A stretch of DNA of 43,356 nucleotides from Faecousia sp. (GTDB lineage: Bacteria > Bacillota > Clostridia > Oscillospirales > Oscillospiraceae). The stretch's first letter is position 1; each line of letters starts with the position of its first letter. The stretch is from positions 1 through 43,356 of the forward strand of contig JARIAT010000066.1 of assembly GCA_029257715.1 (NCBI GenBank), in the 5' to 3' direction. Shown here piece by piece: positions 31,360 through 38,654 of the stretch. Position numbers and translations under genes: made by a program. The notes below the pieces were generated by a model. That model saw only the letters and a program-made list of their open reading frames with translations. It had not been told where the DNA came from and ran no database searches.

Positions 31360-31977
31360 TCAGGTGCAGTTTTTCAGAACGGTTTCAAAAATGTCGTCTG
31401 CCATGGGGCAGTACTTGTTCAGCATGAGACTTACTTGACGATTAAGATCATCAGCCACAGAACGGTTTGCCATCGTCTTGGTGTTTACAAAGACATTCAG
31501 CGATGCAGACTGAAGAGCAGCTTTGCAGATAACGGCTGCACATCCGGCATCGGAAATGGCCAGACGGGAACCTTTTTCGGCAAGAACCTCGATACATTCG
31601 ATTGACTCGCAGCAAAGCTCCATAATCTGCATGGGAACAGTACAGGCCTGTTCGGTAGCAATATCTATGATGTGTGACCGCTGTGGGTTTGTTTTTGGGA
31701 TTTGAAAGGCTTCAATCAGAGGAAGAAATCCGGATTCATCGGCTTGCACCTGATCCAGTAGATGTGCCTGAAGCCGGTCACATTTTGCTTTTACTTCCAG
31801 AATTTCAGATTCTACGTCGGCATACTTCTTCTTTCCAACTGTCAAAGAGGCGACCATACCGCCAAGGGCGGTGCCGAGGGAACCGACCAAGGCTGCGGCA
31901 CCGCCGCCACCGGGCGCAGGAGCACTCGATGATAGAACCGATATAAAATTACGGCAGGATTCTTGCGTTATATCCAT
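31360..31977 (-). CDS. fchA: Methenyltetrahydrofolate cyclohydrolase / formimino-THF cyclodeaminase family, FchA
   Basis: A 205-residue helical protein of the FTCD C-terminal family. It begins ITQESCRNFISVLSSSAPAPGGGGAAALVGSLGTALGGMVASLTVGKKKY, in which the PxPGGG loop is the family signature, and contains DESGFLPLIEAFQIPK and KGSRLAISDAGCAAVICKAALQSASLNVFVN. In acetogens and purine fermenters FchA converts methenyl-THF to formyl-THF or removes ammonia from formimino-THF. Flanked by fhs and folD, it is best read as the cyclohydrolase of the folate one-carbon branch. The start is the ATG at complement 31977, with AGGAG 8 bases upstream; an earlier ATG at 31995 overlaps that site. Confidence 0.92.
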   Translation of the reverse strand: MDITQESCRNFISVLSSSAPAPGGGGAAALVGSLGTALGGMVASLTVGKKKYADVESEILEVKAKCDRLQAHLLDQVQADESGFLPLIEAFQIPKTNPQRSHIIDIATEQACTVPMQIMELCCESIECIEVLAEKGSRLAISDAGCAAVICKAALQSASLNVFVNTKTMANRSVADDLNRQVSLMLNKYCPMADDIFETVLKNCT

Positions 31978-32109
31978 AGATGATTCTCCTAACATAAGTT
32001 GTAACAGCGTAGCATCAGAATGGAACGAAATCAGAAGAATCTGATATCAGGGAAACTTCCCAAAATAGAAATTCATGACATACTGCTATCACGTAACCAG
32101 TTACAAATA

Positions 32110-32212
32110 GGATTCGAGACAGCAATGGTGGACAAAACGGCGAAGCGAGCAAAGCTGAAGGTGTCACGAGCTGCGGCGCACTGTGCACGAAGCAGCGGTC
32201 GGCTTTACCGAC
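32110..32212. other. GC-rich non-coding island with hairpins in the fhs-fchA gap
   Basis: The 290-base gap between fchA and fhs holds a stretch clearly richer in GC and short inverted repeats than its AT-rich surroundings. An example is GTCGGCTTTACCGAC at 32198-32212. An open frame of 73 codons on the minus strand crosses it, but it has no ribosome binding site that I would trust and no family resemblance. It may be a degenerate repeat or an RNA element. No function is assigned. Confidence 0.3.
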
Positions 32213-32213
32213 A

Positions 32214-32245
32214 AAAGCACAGGCGGAAATCTCCACCTGTGCTTT
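32214..32245 (-). terminator. Intrinsic terminator of fhs
   Basis: The stem AAAGCACAGG (32214-32223) pairs with CCTGTGCTTT (32236-32245). On the minus strand TTTTGTCGG follows. It implies that fchA-folD may have a separate promoter. Confidence 0.82.
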
Positions 32246-32270
32246 AAGAATCGGATCTTAGGCGCAGGTT

Positions 32271-33944
32271 TTAGAATAAGCCAGTGATTTTTCCGTTTTC
32301 GTCTACATCAATCCGCTCTGCGGCAGGAACCTTAGGAAGACCGGGCATGGTCATGATATCACCGGTGAGGGCAACAAGGAATCCTGCACCTGCGGATACC
32401 TTGATGTTCCGGACGGTGATGGTAAAATTCTTGGGAGCGCCGAGCTTTGTCTGATCGTCGGAGAAGGAATACTGAGTCTTTGCCATGCAGATAGGCATTT
32501 GATCGTATCCCAGTTCCGTCAGAGTTTTGATCTGCTTTTCTGCGGCGGTGGTGAAATTCACGCCGTCTGCATGATAAATCTTTTTCGCAATGGCTTCAAT
32601 TTTTTCCTTGATGCTGAGATTCAGCTCATATGCAAAGGAAAAATCGTTGGGCTGTTCGCACAGGCGGATGACTTCCTCCGCAAGCGCAATACCGCCTTCG
32701 CCGCCTTTTCCCCATACCTCGGACAGGGCCACATTGACACCCATTTCTTTACATTTCCGTTCGATAAGCGCAAGCTCTGCTTCGGTGTCGGTTGGGAAAC
32801 GGTTGATTGCGACCACACAGGGCAGATGATAAACCTTTGTGATATTTTCCACATGCTGAAGCAGATTGGGAAGACCGTTCTCGAGGGCTTCCAGATTTTC
32901 TTTGGAGGTTTCCGCCTTGGGAACACCGCCGTTATACTTCAAAGCGCGGGCCGTAGCAACCAGCACAACACAGCTGGGCTGCAGGCCGCCCATCCGGCAT
33001 TTAATATCCAGGAATTTCTCTGCACCGAGATCTGCACCGAAGCCGGCTTCTGTGATGGCATAGTCGCCGAGACGAAGGGCGATTTTAGTAGCCGTCAGGG
33101 AGTTGCAGCCATGGGCGATATTTGCAAAAGGACCGCCATGGACGAATGCAGGCGTATGCTCCAAAGTCTGAACGAGATTCGGCTTCAGCGCATCCTTCAG
33201 CAGAGCAGCCATGGCGCCCTCTGCGTGGAGATCACCGGCGGTAACCGGTTTTCCTTCGCGGGTATATGCAACCACAAGCCGAGCCAGACGCTTCTTAAGG
33301 TCCGTAATATCAGAGGCCAGACACAAAACAGCCATAACTTCAGAAGCAACCGTAATGTCGTAGCCATCTTCTCGGGGCATACCGTTGACTTTGCCGCCAA
33401 GTCCATCGACAACGCTGCGCAGCTGACGATCATTCATATCGACGCAGCGGCGCCATGTAATTTGACGGGGATCGATGCCCAGTGCATTGCCCTGATAAAT
33501 ATGGTTATCCAACATCGCAGCAAGCAGATTGTTAGCAGCGCCGATGGCATGGAAGTCACCGGTAAAATGCAGGTTAATATCCTCCATGGGAACAACCTGT
33601 GCATAGCCGCCGCCGGCCGCACCGCCTTTTATGCCGAATACCGGCCCCAGAGAAGGCTCTCGCAGAGCAACCAAAACGTTTTTGTTCAGACGGCGCATGG
33701 CATCTGCCAGTCCGACGGTGGTGGTTGTCTTACCTTCGCCGGCAGGGGTGGGATTGATGGCGGTTACCAAAACGAGCTTGCCGTCGGGACGCTTGACATC
33801 TTTGAGAATGTCGTAGGATACTTTCGCTTTGTACTTACCGTACTGCTCCAGATATTTTTCTTCAACGCCGGCGGTTTTTGCAACCTCAGTAATGGGCTGC
33901 ATTTCGGTTTCCTGTGCAATTTGGATGTCGGTTTTAAATTCCAT
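32271..33944 (-). CDS. fhs: Formate-tetrahydrofolate ligase
   Basis: A 557-residue enzyme joining formate to tetrahydrofolate with ATP, the entry step of the methyl branch of the Wood-Ljungdahl pathway and a formyl source for purines. Diagnostic segments are the P-loop-like [14 protein letters not shown] (residues about 65-78), [64 protein letters not shown] and [28 protein letters not shown]. The length is normal. The start is the ATG at complement 33944, with AAGGAG 7 bases upstream; the upstream frame lies in the structured leader. fhs, fchA and folD are all on this strand, giving formate to formyl-, methenyl- and methylene-THF. Confidence 0.98.
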   Translation of the reverse strand: MEFKTDIQIAQETEMQPITEVAKTAGVEEKYLEQYGKYKAKVSYDILKDVKRPDGKLVLVTAINPTPAGEGKTTTTVGLADAMRRLNKNVLVALREPSLGPVFGIKGGAAGGGYAQVVPMEDINLHFTGDFHAIGAANNLLAAMLDNHIYQGNALGIDPRQITWRRCVDMNDRQLRSVVDGLGGKVNGMPREDGYDITVASEVMAVLCLASDITDLKKRLARLVVAYTREGKPVTAGDLHAEGAMAALLKDALKPNLVQTLEHTPAFVHGGPFANIAHGCNSLTATKIALRLGDYAITEAGFGADLGAEKFLDIKCRMGGLQPSCVVLVATARALKYNGGVPKAETSKENLEALENGLPNLLQHVENITKVYHLPCVVAINRFPTDTEAELALIERKCKEMGVNVALSEVWGKGGEGGIALAEEVIRLCEQPNDFSFAYELNLSIKEKIEAIAKKIYHADGVNFTTAAEKQIKTLTELGYDQMPICMAKTQYSFSDDQTKLGAPKNFTITVRNIKVSAGAGFLVALTGDIMTMPGLPKVPAAERIDVDENGKITGLF

Positions 33945-34077
33945 AAGTAGTCTCCTTGTAATACGGTGGGACCTGCCGTTGAAATGGCTCATCCCATACA
34001 GGATTTATACGACTTGCCGTTAAAATGGCGTACCGTACATGTATACGGACTCGGTGTGGAGCAGCCACATCTAATCC
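33945..34077 (-). promoter_or_regulatory. fhs 5' leader with two tandem near-palindromic repeats
   Basis: The 130-base leader contains GCCATTTYAACGGCARGTC twice (complement 33988-33970 and 34029-34011), 17 of 19 positions identical, exactly 41 bases apart. Each repeat is an imperfect palindrome. It also contains the hairpins TGTGG/CCACA (34055-34069) and CCGTA/TACGG (34033-34048). The leader may act as a structured RNA, or the repeats may be operators four helical turns apart. It does not match the tetrahydrofolate or ZTP riboswitch motifs as I know them. Confidence 0.6.
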
Positions 34078-34083
34078 ATGGTT

Positions 34084-34112
34084 AGGATATCATTCGCAAA
34101 ATAAATTGTCAA
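34084..34112 (-). promoter_or_regulatory. Promoter of fhs
   Basis: TTGACA (complement 34112-34107), a 17-base spacer, and TATCCT (complement 34089-34084). The transcript starts near 34077, about 130 bases before the fhs ATG. Confidence 0.72.
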
Positions 34113-34170
34113 TGATCCTATTTAGGAAACTGCCGCGGATCCATTTTCACATCCGCGGCAGAAAAATTGT

Positions 34171-35376
34171 TTAACGCTGGAATACAGCGGAGATCAGGGT
34201 TTCTTTGTCATTGATTCGGTTGACTTTATAAAGAAGTTTTGCTGCGTCGGAGCGGGTGAGAATCTGCTCATCAGGGAGGCCGTTCCTTTCCGAAGAAATG
34301 TCTTGCACGGTTTCCTGTGCCCAAGCTGCAACCGAGGCATCATCAGTCAGACCTGTTGGAATGGTAAAATTTACGGCGCTTTGTATCATGACAGCAGCCT
34401 CCTGGGAGTTGATAGGGGATTCTGGACGAAATTCTACCCCTTTGTCGCAGGTGTATCCGCTGATCAGCCCTGATCGAAATGCGGCGGCCAGATAAGGGCG
34501 CAGCCACATGGGTGCATCGTCAGAAAAACCGGTTGCTTCAGCATTTCGGTCGGCCGGAAGTTTCAGCGTTTCCATGAGCATAGCCAGAAATTGACCGCGG
34601 GTTACCGGCTCATCGGGAGAAAAACAGCTTTGCCCGTTGACACTCTCTCCGGTAAAAATCCCTCTGTTGCGAAGCCATTCGGCAGCAAAACGGCAGTCAC
34701 GTCCGATGGTATCGGTGTAGGGCTGTTCGGCAGAGGTTTTCAGAATTTTTACGGTAACGGTAGCCTCTCTGGACGTGTTTCCACCGGGATCTGTGGCGGT
34801 GTAAGTGAAGGAATCGACACCGACTTTATTTTTTCCAGGTGTGTATAGAAAGCTTCCGTCCTTGCGCAGGATGACTTCACCTCTTTTTGGAGCACGGACC
34901 AGCGTATAGGTCATTGGCTGTTCTTCGGGATCAGTGACTTTCAGCAACTCCTCTCTGGGGAGATTTTTATAGGTTTCAACTGCAAAGTCCTCGGCAATCG
35001 GGGCTTCATCTTTTCGACCGTGGATGGACAGCACAGCAGCAGAAGGTTCTCCTGTGCCATCGGAATAGACCGGAAGATATCGCACTTCTGCGGAGGTGTC
35101 AAGTTCGGAAGACATGGGGGAGAAGCATAGCTGCTCCAGCTGCTGGGCAGTCAAAAAGTCGCCGGGGCGGATCATACGGCAGCCCAGCACTAAGGAACCT
35201 GCGGCGGGGTCCGGGAGTGCGGTGATGCAGATTCCACGAACCGGATGGTCTTCCTCGGAGAAATCTGAGATGCAGAATTGGTAGGGGGTTCCGGCATCCA
35301 CCTCAGCTGCTCGGACCGGGACGGAAAGTACCAGCGAGGCTGCAAGAAGGGGAAGCAGTTTTCGTTGAAAGTACAT
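34171..35376 (-). CDS. Secreted protein with cadherin-like domain and SLH repeats
   Basis: A 401-residue protein with a signal peptide (KLLPLLAASLVLSVPVRA), cleaved near residue 23. An N-terminal region of about 100 residues has no match that I know. Next comes a cadherin/Ig-like module (PIAEDFAVETYKN ... VTDPEEQPMTYTLV ... GSFLYTPGKNKVGVDSFTYTATDPGGNTS), typical of large surface proteins. The C-terminal 170 residues carry two to three S-layer homology repeats (FAAEWLRNRGIFTG, VTRGQFLAMLM, YLAAAFRSGLISGY, INSQEAAVMI, TRSDAAKLLYKV). SLH repeats bind pyruvylated secondary wall polymers. The start is the ATG at complement 35376 with AGGAGG upstream; the frame extends to 35526 through non-coding sequence. 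Confidence 0.88.
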   Translation of the reverse strand: MYFQRKLLPLLAASLVLSVPVRAAEVDAGTPYQFCISDFSEEDHPVRGICITALPDPAAGSLVLGCRMIRPGDFLTAQQLEQLCFSPMSSELDTSAEVRYLPVYSDGTGEPSAAVLSIHGRKDEAPIAEDFAVETYKNLPREELLKVTDPEEQPMTYTLVRAPKRGEVILRKDGSFLYTPGKNKVGVDSFTYTATDPGGNTSREATVTVKILKTSAEQPYTDTIGRDCRFAAEWLRNRGIFTGESVNGQSCFSPDEPVTRGQFLAMLMETLKLPADRNAEATGFSDDAPMWLRPYLAAAFRSGLISGYTCDKGVEFRPESPINSQEAAVMIQSAVNFTIPTGLTDDASVAAWAQETVQDISSERNGLPDEQILTRSDAAKLLYKVNRINDKETLISAVFQR

Positions 35377-35502
35377 GGTATAACCTCCTGAATTTGGTGT
35401 TCGGAGGTAGTGTCTGTCAGAGCTGGCAGAATTATACGGAAAATATGCTTTGGAATACCCTTCTGCATCTCCGTATAAGCACAGAAATGTAATGAAAGAA
35501 TC

Positions 35503-35543
35503 AAAAAATCCCCTGAAACCGTACACTCAAACGGTTTCAGGGG
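35503..35543 (-). terminator. Intrinsic terminator of the RodA/FtsW gene
   Basis: The stem CCCCTGAAACCGT (35510-35522) pairs with ACGGTTTCAGGGG (35531-35543). On the minus strand ATTTTTTGA follows. Confidence 0.9.
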
Positions 35544-35563
35544 AAATAAATGCGGCAATATGT

Positions 35564-36715
35564 CTAACGTGGCGGATGAATATATAGTCCCTGCTTGCCG
35601 GGAGCGGGTCTGGCATGAACGCCGGAAACCAACCCGAGCATGGCATATAGAGAAACGAGAGAAGATCCGCCGTAGCTGATGAAGGGGAGCGTCAGGCCGA
35701 TAACGGGTGTAAGACCAAGGCACATACCGACGTTGCTTGCAACCTGAAAAACGAGAGCCGATGCACAGCCAAAGCAGACGACGCGCCGGACAAAGTCCGG
35801 AGAGTGAATACCGACATAGATGCACCGAGCAATAATGGCAAATTCCAGAATAAGCACGATCAGACAGCCGAGAAAACCCAGCTCTTCGCCAATTGCCGCG
35901 AAAATATAGTCGGTGTGCTGAGCGAACAGTGCGTTTACTTTGGTTCGGTTTCCTTCATAAAGACCCTGTCCGGAGAAACCGCCGGCTGTCAGAGACTGAA
36001 GCGCCTGATTTGTATGGTAACGCTCCGCCAATGCGTGGGGGTCAATTTCGGGATTATACAGGACCTCAAAACGTTTTCTCTGGTATTCGTCCATGACCTT
36101 AAACCAGATGATGGGCGCACAGGCCGCCAATGTTCCGCCGCCAAGCAGAAACCAGAAGATATGAACACCGCCGGCGAATGCCATTCCGATAAAGATAAAA
36201 ACGAAAATCAGAGAAACACCTGCATCACCGGATATGACCAAGTTCAACCCAACCAGAGCAGCCAGATGAAACACCATGTGCGTAATAGAGGGCAGAGATG
36301 AAAGACGGCTTTGGTGGGAAGACATGACGGAAGCCATCACAAGAATGTAGGTTATTTTACAAATTTCCGCAGGCTGGATGTTGATGGGCAGCAGAGGAAG
36401 GTCAATCCAGCTCTTGTTGCCGCCGTGGACCTCGCCGAAGGGAACCAGAAGCAAAATCATTCCCATATTGAAGAGAAAGAGGATGGTTCTGTGTTCCAAA
36501 AGATAATCAAGGTCGATGGAGGAGATTATGACAAACAGTCCGACACCGATGATGGCTGCAACCAGCTGAACCAATACAAAGCGGGTTGCATCCATGAATG
36601 CGGTGGTGCTGGAAATAACAATACAGCCGAAGATCGTTGTGAAAAGACAAAGCCCCAGCAGAACAAGATCTCCGGCTTTTAAAGCGTCCAGCAATTCCTG
36701 TAAAGTTTTGCGCAT
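35564..36715 (-). CDS. rodA: SEDS-family peptidoglycan polymerase (RodA/FtsW)
   Basis: A 383-residue membrane protein with about ten helices. Family segments are GGNKSWIDLPLLPINIQPAEICKI, NLVISGDAGVSLIFVFIFI (with the catalytic-loop Asp), TDYIFAAIGEELGFLG, and the C-terminal TPVIGLTLPFISYGGSSLVSLYAMLG. SEDS proteins polymerise lipid II into glycan strands together with a class B PBP. RodA (elongation) is favoured over FtsW by its overall length and the first helix context, but FtsW or SpoVE cannot be excluded. The gene is monocistronic, away from mre or minCD genes, with a promoter upstream and a strong terminator. Confidence 0.88.
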   Translation of the reverse strand: MRKTLQELLDALKAGDLVLLGLCLFTTIFGCIVISSTTAFMDATRFVLVQLVAAIIGVGLFVIISSIDLDYLLEHRTILFLFNMGMILLLVPFGEVHGGNKSWIDLPLLPINIQPAEICKITYILVMASVMSSHQSRLSSLPSITHMVFHLAALVGLNLVISGDAGVSLIFVFIFIGMAFAGGVHIFWFLLGGGTLAACAPIIWFKVMDEYQRKRFEVLYNPEIDPHALAERYHTNQALQSLTAGGFSGQGLYEGNRTKVNALFAQHTDYIFAAIGEELGFLGCLIVLILEFAIIARCIYVGIHSPDFVRRVVCFGCASALVFQVASNVGMCLGLTPVIGLTLPFISYGGSSLVSLYAMLGLVSGVHARPAPGKQGLYIHPPR

Positions 36716-36746
36716 GAGGAGAGCCTCCTAGAATAGAATACGGGAT

Positions 36747-36775
36747 ATTATACCATTTGGAAGATTAAAACGCAA
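36747..36775 (-). promoter_or_regulatory. Promoter of the RodA/FtsW gene
   Basis: TTGCGT (complement 36775-36770), a 17-base spacer, and TATAAT (complement 36752-36747). Confidence 0.72.
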
Positions 36776-36835
36776 CTGAATTTCGGTCGTTATGTCAAAC
36801 TATACGGAAAATAGGGGGAGAAAGCGGGAGAGGGG

Positions 36836-36864
36836 TTGCGTTTTTAGGGAAATCTGCGTATAAT
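36836..36864 (+). promoter_or_regulatory. Promoter of the ADP-ribosylglycohydrolase-fold gene
   Basis: TTGCGT (36836-36841), a 17-base spacer, and TATAAT (36859-36864), 34 bases before the ATG. Confidence 0.7.
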
Positions 36865-36898
36865 TGGAGCATCAAAGAGAAAATCGGAGGATTGGCGG

Positions 36899-38005
36899 AT
36901 GGCAAAAAAACTTGCGTCATTCAAGGGCTGCCTGCTGGGTTTGGCGGTCGGCGACGCAATGGGACATTCTGTTGACGAATGGACCCTGGACGAAATTCAT
37001 AAGACCTTTGGACCGCAGGGCCTGATGGGTTACGACTGCATGAACGGCTATGCAACGGTGACTGCCCATACACAGATTGCAGCCTATACGGCAAACGGTT
37101 TGCTGCTTGGACTGACCAGAGGCCAGATGCAGGGAAAAATGGCACCTTATGTCCGCTATATCAACGTGGCTGAGTGCGAATGGGCCAGACAGCAGAGCTA
37201 CGTTCAGGAGCCTAAGAAGCCGTTTTTCTGCTGGGTCGGTGCAGATGAGGTGATCCGCGCTCGGAGAACCCGGGATAATCTAATGGTTGATACGCTGCTT
37301 CAGAACAGAATTGGTACCATGGAGGAGCCACGAAACAAGCGTGACAGCGCATCGTCTCTTGCGGCAGCAATTCCCGTGGGGATGTTTTATGAACCAGGGC
37401 GCATTGACCGCAAGGAAATGCTTCGCTTGGGCGCAGAAGCAGTGGCCCTGACCCATGGTAATTCTACGGCCTATTTGTCCGGTGCTGCGCTGAGCTATAT
37501 CGTTAGTCGAGTAGTTCTGGATGAAGAGAAGGATATTAAAGGTCTGATTAAGGAGACAATAAAGGTATTGCAGGATCAGTTCTGCCGTGATTACGCACAC
37601 AGCGTGGGCGAGATCTGCTTGGCACTGCAGATGGTTTTATCCCTTGCCAACTCTCCCGCGGTTGAACAGATGGAGGCCATGGAGCATCTCCGTTGTGACA
37701 AAGCACACGAGGTGCTGGCCGGAGCGCTTTATTGCTGCGCGGTTCACGGGGAGAACATTGATGCGGCGCTGGGGGCGGCAGTCAATCATTCCGGAAGAAG
37801 CTCGGCCGTCGGCGCTGTGACCGGTGCAATTTTGGGAGGAATGTTGGGAGACGGCGTGCTCAGGGACTTTTTCTTGCGGGATTTGGAGCCGATCAAATGC
37901 TTGGAGGTTCTAGCTGCGGATTTTTATCAGGGCTGCCCGATGGATCGGGGAAGCGTTCTGTTCGATTACGTGTGGGATCAAAAATATATTTCCTACCACC
38001 GCTAA
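36899..38005 (+). CDS. ADP-ribosylglycohydrolase-fold protein lacking metal ligands
   Basis: A 368-residue protein of the ARH/DraG family. The opening FKGCLLGLAVGDAMGHSVDEW is the family start; ALTHGNSTAYLSGAALSYIVS and AALGAAVNHSGRSSAVGAVTGAILGGMLG match later segments. Active members bind two magnesium ions through a WTDDT-type motif near the N-terminus and GGDxDT or SGDSDS near the C-terminus, and remove ADP-ribose from proteins. Here the first motif reads VTAHTQ (Ala56, His57) and the second SGRSSA (Arg300, Ser302), so the metal-binding Asp residues are gone. It is probably a binding protein or has another activity. GGAGG lies 8 bases before the ATG. Monocistronic. Confidence 0.88.
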   Translation: MAKKLASFKGCLLGLAVGDAMGHSVDEWTLDEIHKTFGPQGLMGYDCMNGYATVTAHTQIAAYTANGLLLGLTRGQMQGKMAPYVRYINVAECEWARQQSYVQEPKKPFFCWVGADEVIRARRTRDNLMVDTLLQNRIGTMEEPRNKRDSASSLAAAIPVGMFYEPGRIDRKEMLRLGAEAVALTHGNSTAYLSGAALSYIVSRVVLDEEKDIKGLIKETIKVLQDQFCRDYAHSVGEICLALQMVLSLANSPAVEQMEAMEHLRCDKAHEVLAGALYCCAVHGENIDAALGAAVNHSGRSSAVGAVTGAILGGMLGDGVLRDFFLRDLEPIKCLEVLAADFYQGCPMDRGSVLFDYVWDQKYISYHR

Positions 38006-38061
38006 TGGGAAAAACCGAGCACTTTTTTTGAAAAAAGTGGGAACTTTATTTGAAAATACCC

Positions 38062-38090
38062 TTGCAAAACCCATTCATAGGTGCTATAAT
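38062..38090 (+). promoter_or_regulatory. Promoter of the rimP-nusA-infB operon
   Basis: TTGCAA (38062-38067), a 17-base spacer, and a perfect TATAAT (38085-38090), about 90 bases before rimP. Confidence 0.85.
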
Positions 38091-38116
38091 AGTGCCAATC
38101 TAGAGTATAATTTACG

Positions 38117-38147
38117 AAAGAGAGGGGTTCTGCCCCTCTCTTTCTTG
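38117..38147 (+). promoter_or_regulatory. Leader hairpin upstream of rimP, possible attenuator
   Basis: An 11-bp perfect stem, AAAGAGAGGGG (38117-38127) and CCCCTCTCTTT (38133-38143), followed by CTTGC. It lies between the promoter and rimP, so it would be the first structure of the operon's transcript. The U-rich 3' arm makes a regulated terminator possible, but the U tract after the stem is short. Confidence 0.5.
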
Positions 38148-38186
38148 CTGATCGTAGACTTTTACGAATGAAGAAAGGCGTGTCAT

Positions 38187-38639
38187 ATGAAGATTACGGA
38201 ACTCGTGGAAAGCTTTGCCCGCCCTGTGGTGGAAGAGCATGGCTGCAAGCTCTGGGATGTGGAGTATGTCCGGGAAGGCTCTGATTACTTCCTGCGGCTC
38301 TACATCGACAAGGACGGCGGCGTGGATATTACCGATTGTGAGACAATTTCCCGTGCGGTGGACCCAATTTTGGATGAGAAAGATCCAATCTCGGAATCCT
38401 ATCACTTTGAGGTCTGCTCTGCAGGGTTGGAGCGTGCGCTCAAGCGCCCTGGGGATTTTGAGCAGTTTATGAACAGTCCTATTACAATCAAGCTTTACCG
38501 CCCCAGAAACGGTCTTAAGGAGGTTCCCGGGATTCTGCGGGGCTATGAAGACGGCCGTGTAACTGCGGAATGCGGTAAGGAAACCATTACATTCGAAAAA
38601 TCAGAAGTTGCCTTGGTGCGGCTTCGCGTTGAATTCTAA
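38187..38639 (+). CDS. rimP: Ribosome maturation factor RimP
   Basis: A 150-residue protein with two domains. The N-domain (ELVESFARPVVEEHGCKLWDVEYVREGSDYFLRLYIDKDGGVDITDCETISRAV) carries the RimP signature, followed by FEVCSAGLERALKRPGDF. The C-terminal SH3-like domain runs from about residue 92. It helps assemble the 30S subunit. It is the first gene of the nusA operon, 15 bases before nusA, a conserved order. Confidence 0.97.
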   Translation: MKITELVESFARPVVEEHGCKLWDVEYVREGSDYFLRLYIDKDGGVDITDCETISRAVDPILDEKDPISESYHFEVCSAGLERALKRPGDFEQFMNSPITIKLYRPRNGLKEVPGILRGYEDGRVTAECGKETITFEKSEVALVRLRVEF

Positions 38640-38654
38640 AGAGGAGGAACGATT

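Noticed and set aside
32015-32236. A 73-codon minus-strand frame in the fhs-fchA gap
   Set aside because: No credible ribosome binding site and no family resemblance; it overlaps the fhs terminator. Kept only as a non-coding island.
32499-33950. A 483-codon plus-strand frame over fhs
   Set aside because: It is antisense to fhs, which is full length and fully conserved; no ribosome binding site or domain.
33945-34077. Tetrahydrofolate, ZTP or mini-ykkC (guanidine-II) riboswitch upstream of fhs
   Set aside because: The conserved core sequences of those classes, as I remember them, are missing. Tandem ACGG-containing repeats superficially recall mini-ykkC, but the hairpin geometry does not fit.
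35377-35526. A 50-residue upstream extension of the SLH protein
   Set aside because: The extension has no ribosome binding site and would bury the signal peptide; AGGAGG stands directly before the ATG at complement 35376.
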